Source: an uncultured Nioella sp.
GTDB taxonomy: Bacteria; Pseudomonadota; Alphaproteobacteria; Rhodobacterales; Rhodobacteraceae
Length of the DNA: 64,000 nt
Assembly: GCA_947498125.1 (NCBI GenBank)
Contig: CANMJH010000002.1
Coordinates: forward strand, 1,049,999 to 1,113,998
Direction: 5' to 3'
In this document: positions 8,052 through 17,219 of the stretch, in pieces
Numbering within the stretch: the first letter of the stretch is position 1
Layout of the letters: each line of letters opens with the position of its first letter
Translations under genes and position numbers: made by a program
The notes under the pieces: generated by a model
What the model was told of the DNA's origin: nothing
Seen by the model: only the letters and a program-made list of their open reading frames with translations
Databases searched by the model: none

Positions 8052-9371
8052 ATGAAAGTGAAACTGACCCTTACTGCGGCCAGCGTCGCGATTATTGCCA
8101 GCATGAATGCGGCACAGGCAGAGGACCTGACATTGTGTTGGGCCGCTTGGGATCCGGCAAATGCTCTTGTTGAGCTGAGCCGCGATTTTGAAGAAGAGTC
8201 CGGACACAACATGTCCTTCGAATTTGTTCCGTGGCCGAATTTCGCAGATCGGATGCTGAACGAGCTAAACTCAGGAGGACAGCTTTGCGACCTTATGATC
8301 GGAGACAGCCAATGGATCGGTGGTTCTGCTGAATCCGGGCATTACGTTCAGCTCAACGACTTCTTTGACGCGCAGGGTATCAGCATGGATGATTTCATCC
8401 CTGCAACCGTGCGTGGTTATTCTGAATGGCCAAAAGGCACTCCAAATTATTGGGCGCTTCCCGCGTTTGGTGACGTGGTTGGCTGGACATATCGCCGAGA
8501 TTGGTTTGAACGGCCAGAACTTCAGGAAGAGTTCATGGCAACCTATGGTTACGCTCTGGGCGCGCCTGAAACCCTTGCGCAACTGCGCGACATTGCTGCC
8601 TTCTTTCAAGGCCGTGATATTGACGGCACCACAGTCTATGGCGCCGCGATTTATACCGAACGGGGGTCCGAAGGGATCACGATGGGTGTAACGAACGCGC
8701 TTTATAACTACGGTTTCACATATGGTAGCGCCGAGAACCCGTATGACATCGAGGGTTCCGTCAATTCAGAAGGCGCCGTAGCTGGCTTGGAATTCTACCG
8801 CGATCTTTATGATTGCTGTACGGCCCCGGGTTCTTCCGATTGGTATATGTCCGAAAACATCGACGCGTACCGCTCGGGTCAAGTTGCGATGCAAATGAAC
8901 TTTGCCTTTATCTGGCCCGGCGTGGATGCGGACCCGAATGTTGGCGGCGATCGTTCTGGCTACTTCCCCAACCCAGCTGGTCCAGCCGGTCAATATGCAC
9001 AGCTTGGCGGGCAAGGGATTTCGGTCGTTAGCTATTCAGAAAACCAAGATGCGGCCTTGGAATATATCGCTTGGTTTGCACAGCCTGAGGTTCAGGCGGA
9101 ATGGTGGGAACGTGGCGGATATTCGGCCTTGCGCGCGGTTGTAGAAGACCCCGGTTTTGCAAGCAGCCAACCCTATGCACAGACCTTCCTCGACTCGATG
9201 GCAATCGTACAGGATTTCTGGGCCGAACCTGCCTACGCAGATTTGCTTCTGGCGATGCAGGACCGCGTGCACAGCTATGTGGTTGCAGGCGAAGGCACCG
9301 CTCAAGAGGCGCTTGATGGTCTTGTCGAAGATTGGATCGAAGTCTTCGAAGATGAAGGCCTGATCGACTAA
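8052..9371 (+). CDS. ABC transporter substrate-binding protein (glycerol/polyol type)
   Basis: 439 residues. A Sec signal peptide is visible (basic MKVK, hydrophobic core, cleavage after AAQA near residue 23), so the protein acts in the periplasm. The mature part is an extracellular solute-binding protein family 1 fold (LTLCWAAWDPANALVELSRD, later GQVAMQMNFAFIWPG). GGGAGGA lies 9 bases before the ATG at 8052; earlier in-frame starts run through the operators and are rejected. It heads an operon with two permeases, a small membrane protein, two ATPases and a dihydroxyacetone-type kinase, and is likely repressed by the adjacent LacI protein. The ligand is probably a short polyol or ketose. Confidence 0.88.
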   Translation: MKVKLTLTAASVAIIASMNAAQAEDLTLCWAAWDPANALVELSRDFEEESGHNMSFEFVPWPNFADRMLNELNSGGQLCDLMIGDSQWIGGSAESGHYVQLNDFFDAQGISMDDFIPATVRGYSEWPKGTPNYWALPAFGDVVGWTYRRDWFERPELQEEFMATYGYALGAPETLAQLRDIAAFFQGRDIDGTTVYGAAIYTERGSEGITMGVTNALYNYGFTYGSAENPYDIEGSVNSEGAVAGLEFYRDLYDCCTAPGSSDWYMSENIDAYRSGQVAMQMNFAFIWPGVDADPNVGGDRSGYFPNPAGPAGQYAQLGGQGISVVSYSENQDAALEYIAWFAQPEVQAEWWERGGYSALRAVVEDPGFASSQPYAQTFLDSMAIVQDFWAEPAYADLLLAMQDRVHSYVVAGEGTAQEALDGLVEDWIEVFEDEGLID

Positions 9372-9410
9372 GCAGCCGAACCGCTTCCTCTCTCTCTTCG
9401 GATGCTAACC

Positions 9411-9453
9411 GCGTGGGGCGCCATACCCGCACATCCTTTGTGGTGTCCCACGC
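9411..9453 (+). other. RNA hairpin after the binding-protein gene
   Basis: GCGTGGG (9411-9417) pairs with CCCACGC (9447-9453), enclosing a second weaker stem. It lies in the 113-bp gap between the binding-protein gene and the first permease, where such hairpins often attenuate downstream transcription or stabilise the upstream message. There is no T-tract directly after it. Confidence 0.5.
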
Positions 9454-9484
9454 AAATCACTCACTTATTTTTGGGGACAAATAC

Positions 9485-10432
9485 ATGTCCGACACTATCA
9501 TGACGCGCCTTGCGAAAGCGACGCCTCGACGACTTGGCAACCGAATGGGTGGCCTTTCGGATCGCGCCATCGCATGGATCTTTGTGGCGCCGTCTATTGC
9601 CTTGCTACTCGCGGTTAATATCTTTCCGCTGATCTGGACGATCCGACTTAGCTTTACCAATTTCCGCGTAAATCGGCCTAATCGGGATGTAGAATGGATC
9701 GGGCTGGAAAATTATCGCGATATCCTAACGGACGGCGATACTTGGGTCTCGATGCAAGCCACGGCGCATTTCCTGTTCTGGACCATCGCATTGCAGGTTT
9801 TGATCGGCTTTACACTGGCTTACCTGATCAACAAGAAATTCAAAGGCAATGACCTTTGGACAACGATTATCGTTTTTCCCATGATGTTAAGTCCTGCCGT
9901 TGTCGGCAACTTCTGGACGTTCCTGTATCAACCACAGATTGGCGTCTTCAATTACGTCGTCGGGTTTCTAACGGGCGCAGATCCCACCAGCTTTTCGATG
10001 ATCGGGGATGTGGCTTTAGCCCCTTGGGCCATCATCATTGTAGATACGTGGATGTGGACGCCCTTCGTAATGCTGATCTGCCTGGCAGGGCTTCGTTCCA
10101 TCCCGGACTTCATTTACGAGGCCGCTGAGGTCGATCGGGCGAGCAAGTGGCGGCAATTCTGGACGATCACCATTCCTATGGTGCTTCCGTTCCTGATGCT
10201 GGCCGTTCTTTTCCGCGGCATTGAGAATTTCAAGATGTTTGACCTTGTTGTGCAGCTCACCGGCGGCGGGCCCGGTTCAACGACCGAAGTCACCTCGATC
10301 AACCTTAAACGCGAGGCTTTTGAACGCTGGCGTACCGGATACGCCTCAGCCTACGCAGTCATCCTATTTGTCACCGTCTTTGGCCTTGCCTCGATCTACG
10401 TCAAAGCCCTGAACAAGGTGAAAGACAGATGA
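9485..10432 (+). CDS. ABC transporter permease (GlpP/MalF type)
   Basis: 315 residues with about six membrane helices (first at AWIFVAPSIALLLAVNIFPLIW). The cytoplasmic EAA loop reads YEAAEVDRASKWRQFWTITIPMV. TTTTTGGGGAC precedes the ATG at 9485; a longer in-frame reading from 9413 crosses the intergenic hairpin and is rejected. It pairs with the downstream permease as the heterodimeric channel of a sugar or polyol importer. The stop overlaps the next start (ATGA). Confidence 0.88.
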   Translation: MSDTIMTRLAKATPRRLGNRMGGLSDRAIAWIFVAPSIALLLAVNIFPLIWTIRLSFTNFRVNRPNRDVEWIGLENYRDILTDGDTWVSMQATAHFLFWTIALQVLIGFTLAYLINKKFKGNDLWTTIIVFPMMLSPAVVGNFWTFLYQPQIGVFNYVVGFLTGADPTSFSMIGDVALAPWAIIIVDTWMWTPFVMLICLAGLRSIPDFIYEAAEVDRASKWRQFWTITIPMVLPFLMLAVLFRGIENFKMFDLVVQLTGGGPGSTTEVTSINLKREAFERWRTGYASAYAVILFVTVFGLASIYVKALNKVKDR

Positions 10433-11370
10433 GCAGTTTTTCCGTCACCGAACCATCGAAGCGGCAGAAATATTTCGCCGGAACCTTGGTCACACTCTAT
10501 GGATTAATCACGCTATTCCCGCTGCTTTGGATCATTGCCACTGGGTTTAAATCGCCCACTGATGCGATTGCCTACCCGCCGGAAGTGTTCTTTGAGCCAA
10601 CGCTAGAGGGCTACGTGAACCTCTTTACCACGCAGACCCGATTGTCCGAGGAAGCGGCAATCGAGATGGGCGAGCCGCAAACATGGTACGAGCAGATTGT
10701 CCGCGACAATAACATGATGATTGTTGGTCCTTCGCGCTACTCCGAGCGGTTCTTTAACTCAGTCATCATTGGCTTTGGATCGACGTTCTTGTGCATCGTT
10801 CTGGGCACGGCGGCGGCCTATGCGTTCTCGCGCTTTCGGGTGCCATTAAAAGACGATTTGATGTTCTTCATCCTGTCGACCCGCATGATGCCGCCCATCG
10901 CCGTCGCAATCCCGATCTTTTTGATGTTCCGGCAGCTTGGGCTGAATGACACACATGCGGGCATGATCTTGCTCTACACGGCGGTGAACCTGTCTCTGTC
11001 TGTCTGGCTGATCCACGGGTTCATTGACGAAATCCCAATTGAGTATGAGGAAGCGGCCCTAATCGACGGCTACACACGGTTCCAAGCATTCTACAAAATC
11101 GTTCTGCCACAAGCGGCCACCGGCATCGCCTCGACCGCGATCTTCTGCCTGATCTTTGCGTGGAATGAATATGCCTTTGCTGTCCTTTTGACGTCGGGAA
11201 CAGCCCAAACAGCGCCGCCCTTTATTCCCACCATCATCGGGGTCGGGGGGCAGGATTGGCCTGCAGTTGCGGCCGGCGCCACAATTTTCCTCGTGCCTGT
11301 CATGGTCTTCACCATCCTGCTTCGCAAGCATCTGCTCCGCGGGATCACATTCGGAGCGGTACGCAAATGA
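10429..11370 (+). CDS. ABC transporter permease (GlpQ/MalG type)
   Basis: 313 residues, about six membrane helices, with a large periplasmic loop after helix 1 (residues ~45-105). The EAA loop is EEAALIDGYTRFQAFYKIVL. It overlaps the preceding permease and the following small gene by four bases each (ATGA), so the three membrane proteins are probably made in a fixed ratio. It is the second half of the translocation channel. Confidence 0.88.
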   Translation: MSSFSVTEPSKRQKYFAGTLVTLYGLITLFPLLWIIATGFKSPTDAIAYPPEVFFEPTLEGYVNLFTTQTRLSEEAAIEMGEPQTWYEQIVRDNNMMIVGPSRYSERFFNSVIIGFGSTFLCIVLGTAAAYAFSRFRVPLKDDLMFFILSTRMMPPIAVAIPIFLMFRQLGLNDTHAGMILLYTAVNLSLSVWLIHGFIDEIPIEYEEAALIDGYTRFQAFYKIVLPQAATGIASTAIFCLIFAWNEYAFAVLLTSGTAQTAPPFIPTIIGVGGQDWPAVAAGATIFLVPVMVFTILLRKHLLRGITFGAVRK

Positions 11371-11555
11371 CCCAGTTTATCAACGGCCTTCTGCGTCTCA
11401 AACGCGGACCTTGGGAAATGGTCGCCTCTATCCTGATCGCTGTCGGAGTGGTGATGCTGATGCAGCCCTTTTCCATGTGGCTCTACACCTACTCTTTCAT
11501 TGTCACCCTTGTTGGCACGGTGATGTTCATCATCGTCAGCCATTTCGCGGAGTAA
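11367..11555 (+). CDS. Small two-helix membrane protein of the polyol ABC operon
   Basis: 62 residues with two hydrophobic segments (about 18-33 and 40-58), beginning MTQFINGLLRLKRGPWEMVA. The ATG overlaps the permease stop (ATGA) and the stop is 4 bases from the ATPase start, so it is a genuine operon member. Similar small membrane proteins accompany glycerol-type ABC importers of alphaproteobacteria; function unknown, possibly an accessory of the permease pair. Confidence 0.7.
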   Translation: MTQFINGLLRLKRGPWEMVASILIAVGVVMLMQPFSMWLYTYSFIVTLVGTVMFIIVSHFAE

Positions 11556-11559
11556 CCAA

Positions 11560-12657
11560 ATGGCACAGATAAGAATTGAAAACGTGCGCAAAGAGTTTGG
11601 GGCCTTCACTGCGGTGCAATCCTCTAGCTTTACGGTAGAAGATGGTGAGTTCTTCATGCTGCTTGGCCCGTCGGGCTGCGGCAAGACTACCACGCTGAGG
11701 ATGATGGCAGGGCTTGAGCTGCCGACTGCGGGAAGCATCTATATCGACAATGAGGAAGTCGGCCAAAAGCCTGCCAGTCAGCGCGATATTGCCTTTGTCT
11801 TTCAAATGTTTGCTCTCTATCCACATATGAAAGTGGGCCAAAACATCGCCTATCCATTGCGAAGTCAGGGTATGTCCCGTGAAGCAACAAAAAAGAAAGT
11901 CGACGAGGTTGCGCAGATCCTTGGAATTCAGGACATCCTGAAAAAACCGGTTGGCGGTTTGTCCGGGGGTGACCGTCAACGCGTGGCCCTTGGCAGGGCC
12001 ATCGTGCGCGACCCCAAAGCGTTTTTTATGGATGAACCCCTTGGTGCGCTCGATGCGGAATTTCGCGAGCACATGTCTGAAGAGTTGCGCGCGCTGCATG
12101 ATCGTATGAATGCCACAACAGTCTACGTGACGCATGATCAGCTTGAGGCAATGCAGATGGGCGACAAGATCGTGGTGATGAATCACGGTGTCGTGGAACA
12201 GTTTGGCGTGCCGCAAGACATCTATGACTGGCCTGCCACGATGTTTGTGGCCAGCTTCATCGGATCTCCATCTATGAATTTTGTAGAGTTCGATGGAATG
12301 GCTGGGACAGCAACGACCCAAGTTTCGATTGGCGAGTCTGAAATTGCGATCCCCGAACTACGTGAAGGTGCGCGCGGCAAGCTTGCCCTTGGCGTTCGGC
12401 CCGAACATGTACGGCTGGATGACAGTGCCAGTTACCGCGGTGAAGTTACGGCGACCGAGTATTTGGGCACCACGCAAATCGTCACTCTCGATAGCGCGAA
12501 TGGCTCGATCAAGGCGCGCGTTCCATCATCCCAAACAGTGCGCGTCGGCGAACGGACCGGTCTGCATTTCGATGCGCGCACCATCACAATTTTTGACGCT
12601 GAACGGGGCATGGCGCTTCGCTCGGCTGGGAATGAGGAGGTTCTGGCTTATGGCTGA
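11560..12657 (+). CDS. ABC transporter ATP-binding protein (GlpS/UgpC type)
   Basis: 365 residues: Walker A GPSGCGKTT (about 34-42), Q-loop FQMFALYPHM, signature LSGGDRQRVALGRA, Walker B FFMDEPLGALDA and switch His in VTHDQLEAM, then a C-terminal TOBE/MOI-type domain from about residue 245. The signature has D in place of the commoner Q, as in other two-ATPase glycerol importers. It works with the next gene product as a heterodimeric motor at the inner face of the membrane. Overlaps the next gene by 8 bp. Confidence 0.9.
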   Translation: MAQIRIENVRKEFGAFTAVQSSSFTVEDGEFFMLLGPSGCGKTTTLRMMAGLELPTAGSIYIDNEEVGQKPASQRDIAFVFQMFALYPHMKVGQNIAYPLRSQGMSREATKKKVDEVAQILGIQDILKKPVGGLSGGDRQRVALGRAIVRDPKAFFMDEPLGALDAEFREHMSEELRALHDRMNATTVYVTHDQLEAMQMGDKIVVMNHGVVEQFGVPQDIYDWPATMFVASFIGSPSMNFVEFDGMAGTATTQVSIGESEIAIPELREGARGKLALGVRPEHVRLDDSASYRGEVTATEYLGTTQIVTLDSANGSIKARVPSSQTVRVGERTGLHFDARTITIFDAERGMALRSAGNEEVLAYG

Positions 12658-13645
12658 GGTTGAACTTAGAAATGTGACCCGCGCCTTTGGTGAGGACGTC
12701 GCGTTGGACGATGTGTCTATGACAGTTCCGGACGGCGCTTTTGTGGTCCTGCTGGGCCCGACAGGTGCTGGTAAAACTACGACTCTACGGATGGTATCGG
12801 GATTGGACAAACCCGATACAGGTGAGGTCTTTATTGGCGGCCAGTCGATGACCCAATTGACGCCAGCACAGCGTAATGTCGCGATGGTTTTTCAACAATA
12901 TTCGCTGTATCCGCATATGACTGTGCGCGAAAACCTGACCTTTCCGCTTAAGTCGCCACTGCTGCAAACGCCAAAAGATGTGATTGCGTCAACTGTTATG
13001 AACGTTGCCGAAATTCTACAGATTTCGCATAAGCTTGATAACAAGGCGACCGAGCTTTCTGGCGGCGAAATGCAACGGGTTTCCATCGGTCGTGCGCTAG
13101 TCCGTGATCCAGAAGTTTTCTTGATGGATGAACCGCTTAGCTCGCTTGATGCCAAACTTCGCGCGGATCTTAGGATCGAGCTGAAAAGTATTCAGGCTGA
13201 TAGTGGCGCGACACTGCTTTACGTGACTCATGATCAAATCGAAGCCATGACAATGGCGACGCATATTGGTGTCCTCGATGATGGAAAATTGATTCAGTTC
13301 GGCGCGCCGCGCGAGATTTACGAGAACCCGGTTAGCATCTATTCCGCCAGCCGGTTGGGCCAGCCGAAGATAAACATTCTTCCTGCCGACATCTTTGGCC
13401 ACGCGCCGGACGGTGCGACCAACATCGGGTTGAGGCCTGAACAAATCCAGCAAGGCGAGGGAGAGGACAGCATGGTGACACGGGTCGAACATCTGGGGGA
13501 TCAAACTCGACTGCACTTGTCTCTTCATAACCATGACCTTGTGACAGTGACGGATGCCCACACGACACTAAAGGCCGGCGACATCGTAAAAATTCGCCCA
13601 GAAAAGCCGTTTTTCTTTGACGCCACCGGCGCAAGAACCCAATGA
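12650..13645 (+). CDS. ABC transporter ATP-binding protein (GlpT/UgpC type)
   Basis: 331 residues from the ATG at 12650, which has AGGAGG 9 bases upstream; a longer in-frame reading from 12293 lies inside the preceding gene. Walker A GPTGAGKTT, signature LSGGEMQRVSIGRA, Walker B FLMDEPLSSLDA, switch VTHDQIEAM and a TOBE domain ending in FFFDATGARTQ are present. Two different ATPases in one operon is the arrangement of the GlpSTPQV glycerol importer family of rhizobia and roseobacters. Confidence 0.9.
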   Translation: MAEVELRNVTRAFGEDVALDDVSMTVPDGAFVVLLGPTGAGKTTTLRMVSGLDKPDTGEVFIGGQSMTQLTPAQRNVAMVFQQYSLYPHMTVRENLTFPLKSPLLQTPKDVIASTVMNVAEILQISHKLDNKATELSGGEMQRVSIGRALVRDPEVFLMDEPLSSLDAKLRADLRIELKSIQADSGATLLYVTHDQIEAMTMATHIGVLDDGKLIQFGAPREIYENPVSIYSASRLGQPKINILPADIFGHAPDGATNIGLRPEQIQQGEGEDSMVTRVEHLGDQTRLHLSLHNHDLVTVTDAHTTLKAGDIVKIRPEKPFFFDATGARTQ

Positions 13646-13656
13646 GGGAGGATCAG

Positions 13657-15294
13657 ATGACCCAATTTGTAAACAAAAAAGAAGATATCGTCGCCGAAGC
13701 CGTCGATGGGCTGATTGCAACGTCCGGGGGGCGCCTGACACGACTTGATGGGTATCCTCATATCCGAGTGGTGCTTCGCGCCGATTGGGACAAGTCAAAA
13801 GTCGCGATTGTCTCGGGTGGAGGGGCTGGGCATGAGCCCGCCCATGCCGGGTTTGTCGGCGAAGGTATGCTGACGGCTGCGGTGTGCGGTGATGTCTTTG
13901 CTTCGCCTTCTGTTGATGCGGTTTTGGCTGGTATTCTTGCGGTTACCGGACCATCCGGTTGCCTCCTTGTCGTCAAGAATTACACAGGCGATCGGTTGAA
14001 TTTTGGACTTGCCGCCGAACGGGCGCGGGCCTTTGGCCTGAAGGTCGAGATGGTTATTGTTGATGACGACATCGCGCTTCCGGACTTGCCCCAGGCGCGC
14101 GGCGTAGCTGGAACCTTGTTTGTCCATAAAATCGCAGGGGCAATGGCGCAAGCTGGCGCGGATCTGGCGACAATCGCCGAGGCCGCACGCGGGGCCATAT
14201 CCCGTGTGAGCACGATCGGAATGTCGCTGGATACCTGTACTATTCCGGGCACGCCAAAAGATGCCCGGATTCCAACCGGCAAGGCCGAGTTGGGATTGGG
14301 AATTCATGGCGAAGCCGGCGCGCAACAAGTCGAGTTTTCAGATGCACGCAGCGCTACGGAGATGGTGGCGGCACGTTTATCTAAGGTCCTGTCTAAAGAT
14401 AAGACCTACGTGGCCCTCCTGAACAATTTGGGCGGCACCTCAGTGCTGGAAATGCAGGTCCTCGCCTATGAGCTGTCGCGCTCCTCGATCTCGTCGCAAA
14501 TCACACATGTTGTCGGTCCGGCGACCTTGATGACATCGCTTGAGATGAGAGGTTTTTCTGTAACTCTTTTTGAAGCGACAGCGGAGGAGCTATCGCTTTT
14601 GGACGCGCCAAATGACTTGGCAAATTGGCCGGGCCTTTCGCCCGTATCTCGCGTTTCGACGCGAGAACTGCCCGATGGGCTGCGCCCCATTCGTCCGATG
14701 CCGTCAGATCACGCTGCGACACGAGAATTCATCACACTATGCTGTGAAATCTTAATCGACGCGGAAGCCAAACTGAATGCTCTGGATGCGCGTGCGGGTG
14801 ATGGCGATACCGGGTCAACCTTGGCCGGCGCGGCGCGAGCATTGATCGGTGCCTTGGATAACCTGCCATTGTCCGATCATACGCAGCTTTACCGCGCTAT
14901 TGGTCAGGAATTAAGCCAGTCGATGGGCGGGTCGTCAGGGGTTCTTTTGGCGATCATGTTTGCAGCAGCCGGTGATGCGGCGTCCAGCGGTGTAAATTTG
15001 GTTTCGGCATTGCGGATTGGGCTTGAAAGAATGCAGCAGATTGGCGGCGCTGAGCTGGGAGATCGTACCATGGTCGACGCACTTCATCCGGCGCTTGCGG
15101 TCCTGGAAGATGGTATTGAAGCCGCGGCAATGGCCGCTCGAACTGGGGCCGCAAAAACCGCAGAGATGGCGCAAGCCCGCGCCGGGCGATCCTCTTACCT
15201 AAACGCCGAACAATTGACGGGATATGTCGACCCCGGCGCTGAGGCAGTGGCCTGTCTTTTTGAAGGCCTGACTGCCAAGGAAAAAGCCGTCTAG
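13657..15294 (+). CDS. ATP-dependent dihydroxyacetone-type kinase (DhaK-DhaL fusion)
   Basis: 545 residues. Residues 1-330 form a DhaK domain: SGGGAGHEPAHAGFVG (53-68), CGDVFASPS (78-84), and GIHGEAG with His217, which in the family binds the ketose carbonyl covalently. Residues ~355-545 form DhaL, with GDGDTGSTL near 380 for Mg-ATP and QSMGGSSGVLL. The single-chain form uses ATP rather than PEP. GGGAGG just before 13657 favours that ATG over one overlapping the previous stop. As the last gene of the ABC operon it probably phosphorylates the imported dihydroxyacetone or a tetrulose such as erythrulose. Confidence 0.88.
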   Translation: MTQFVNKKEDIVAEAVDGLIATSGGRLTRLDGYPHIRVVLRADWDKSKVAIVSGGGAGHEPAHAGFVGEGMLTAAVCGDVFASPSVDAVLAGILAVTGPSGCLLVVKNYTGDRLNFGLAAERARAFGLKVEMVIVDDDIALPDLPQARGVAGTLFVHKIAGAMAQAGADLATIAEAARGAISRVSTIGMSLDTCTIPGTPKDARIPTGKAELGLGIHGEAGAQQVEFSDARSATEMVAARLSKVLSKDKTYVALLNNLGGTSVLEMQVLAYELSRSSISSQITHVVGPATLMTSLEMRGFSVTLFEATAEELSLLDAPNDLANWPGLSPVSRVSTRELPDGLRPIRPMPSDHAATREFITLCCEILIDAEAKLNALDARAGDGDTGSTLAGAARALIGALDNLPLSDHTQLYRAIGQELSQSMGGSSGVLLAIMFAAAGDAASSGVNLVSALRIGLERMQQIGGAELGDRTMVDALHPALAVLEDGIEAAAMAARTGAAKTAEMAQARAGRSSYLNAEQLTGYVDPGAEAVACLFEGLTAKEKAV

Positions 15295-15308
15295 CCAAAC
15301 AATTGGGA

Positions 15309-15338
15309 GTGCGCGACTCTTTTGGGTCGCGCACCGTT
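15309..15338 (+). terminator. Rho-independent terminator of the polyol operon
   Basis: GTGCGCGAC (15309-15317) pairs perfectly with GTCGCGCAC (15326-15334), loop of 8, followed by CGTTTTCC. It lies 15 bases after the kinase stop, between convergent operons. Confidence 0.8.
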
Positions 15339-15420
15339 TTCCGTCACTTTTTTGAAGACGTGAACATGTCTTAAGGGCGTTTAGCGGCTGTATCTCGCTT
15401 AAAACCACGCCCAAAACTGA

Positions 15421-17217
15421 TCACGCAACGCTTTCCAGATATGCGCGCCATCCCCCATAATCCGTTACATCTTCTGACGCGGCGATGGCCATGTGCTCAA
15501 CTAAGAATCCCTTAACCAAATGACCGTCGGCGGCTTTGAGCGTTCCAATGGATAATGGTGCCGGTATTCCAGACATGAACTGCCCGATTTCGGATTTCGG
15601 CATCGCCCAGATTTCGATATCTATCTTTGCACCGTTTTCATTGTCGCAGATAAGGCCCGGACGCGCTGGTGGTCCGCCCGGCAAAGCATAAAGCCGATAG
15701 TCGGGCGAGGTGGTTGTCGCATTTAAAAGCCGAGCGCCACGGTTTGTTAGTTCATGATTTAACGGCAACCCAGACATATGCGCGCCTACGACCGCTATTT
15801 CCATTTCGCCGTCAGTTGGCTCGTATTGATTGGGCAGATCGTGATTTGCAGCATGCATGCGCGTTGCCCCCATTTCCGGATTGCAAACCATATGCAATTG
15901 CGCGGCCAGACCGGCAATAAGAGCGTCCTCGCCTGACTTGGCCAACAACGTAACACTGCCCGGGCGACCATCCGAGCGTGGCCGCGTCGGCACTGCGATC
16001 CCGCACATATCCATAAGATTCACAAAATTTGTATAGGTCCCGAAACGTGAATTTGGTCCTATTGGATCAGCATCCAGATCGCGAACTGTATAGAATGTTG
16101 GAATGGTTGGAACGCATAGAAGATCCACCGCCGCCAAGGCAGGTTCGGCGGCCCGCGTTAGCTCGGCCAAACGGTAGATGCCCCGGAATGCATCCACGGC
16201 GGTTAGGCCATCCGCCATGCCGACGACTTTGCGAGTGACCGGGTGAACAGCTTCAGGCGTTTCCTTCATTAGCCCGTCAATCACGCTCATCCGTTCCGCA
16301 ACCCATGCGCCTTCGTACAGCATCTTGGCCACTTCAAAGAACGGTGTGAAGTCAATCTCGGTAACCGTGCACCCCAAGTTGCGCATCTCGTCTAAAGACG
16401 CCGCAAATGATGCTGCTTGAATGTCATCTCCAAAAAACTCGAGCGAATTTGCATCGGGAACAGCTACGATCAAGCCCGGCTGACTGGCGGTCAGAGGGAG
16501 AAAGTCAAACCGCCGAGAATAAGCGTCGGCCTTGTCGAATTTGGCGGCGGCCCGAAACACCTTGAAGGCATCGGGAACCGTCAATGCAAAGATCGAAATT
16601 GTATCAAGCGTTCGGCACGCTGGCACAACCCCCGACGCAGACAAGGCCCCCAATGACGGCTTCAATCCGACGATATTGTTGAGCGCCGCAGGAACCCGAC
16701 CTGATCCAGCCGTGTCTGTTCCCAAAGAAAAGGAAACGATTCCATGGCCAACCGCTACGCCGGATCCTGAGCTGGATCCGCCGGGCACAATGTCCGGATC
16801 TACTGCGTTTTTTGGAATTGGATAGGGCGATCGTACGCCAACCAACCCTGTGGCGAACTGGTCCAAATTTGTTTTGCCGATCAAAAGCGCGCCTGCGGCC
16901 CGAAGCTGCGCCACCACGAAGGCGTCTTTCTCCGCAATATAGGTAAAGTCAGGACATGCTGCCGTTGTTGGTGCGCCGCCCAAATCAATATTGTCCTTGA
17001 TCACGAACGGGATGCCCCATAGAGGCCGTTCCGGGTCGTATTCGCCTAAGTTAGCGGCCTCGGCAACGACCTCAACTTTGTCGCGCAGATGCAAGAAGAT
17101 GCCCGGATCATTCACGGTTTCGATCCGAGAATAAACTTCTTCTATAATTTCTTCTGGAGATTTTCCGGACACGTATTCAGCGGTCAAAACGCTGATTTCA
17201 AACGATTCTGTTGCCAT
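15421..17217 (-). CDS. atzF: Allophanate hydrolase
   Basis: 598 residues, the usual size for AtzF-type allophanate hydrolase. The amidase-signature domain (1-~450) carries the Ser-cisSer-Lys triad: Lys74 in FVIKDN, Ser148 in PGGSSSGSG and Ser172 in GTDTAGSGRVPA. The distinct C-terminal domain (~460-598, with VVGAHMSGLPLNHELTNRGA and YALPGGPPARPG) distinguishes it from ordinary amidases and in the family completes decarboxylation of the intermediate. Net reaction: allophanate to two CO2 and two NH3. The ATG at 17217 is 2 bases after the cupin stop. It is the terminal enzyme of the predicted biuret pathway in this operon. Confidence 0.88.
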   Translation of the reverse strand: MATESFEISVLTAEYVSGKSPEEIIEEVYSRIETVNDPGIFLHLRDKVEVVAEAANLGEYDPERPLWGIPFVIKDNIDLGGAPTTAACPDFTYIAEKDAFVVAQLRAAGALLIGKTNLDQFATGLVGVRSPYPIPKNAVDPDIVPGGSSSGSGVAVGHGIVSFSLGTDTAGSGRVPAALNNIVGLKPSLGALSASGVVPACRTLDTISIFALTVPDAFKVFRAAAKFDKADAYSRRFDFLPLTASQPGLIVAVPDANSLEFFGDDIQAASFAASLDEMRNLGCTVTEIDFTPFFEVAKMLYEGAWVAERMSVIDGLMKETPEAVHPVTRKVVGMADGLTAVDAFRGIYRLAELTRAAEPALAAVDLLCVPTIPTFYTVRDLDADPIGPNSRFGTYTNFVNLMDMCGIAVPTRPRSDGRPGSVTLLAKSGEDALIAGLAAQLHMVCNPEMGATRMHAANHDLPNQYEPTDGEMEIAVVGAHMSGLPLNHELTNRGARLLNATTTSPDYRLYALPGGPPARPGLICDNENGAKIDIEIWAMPKSEIGQFMSGIPAPLSIGTLKAADGHLVKGFLVEHMAIAASEDVTDYGGWRAYLESVA

Positions 17218-17219
17218 TT

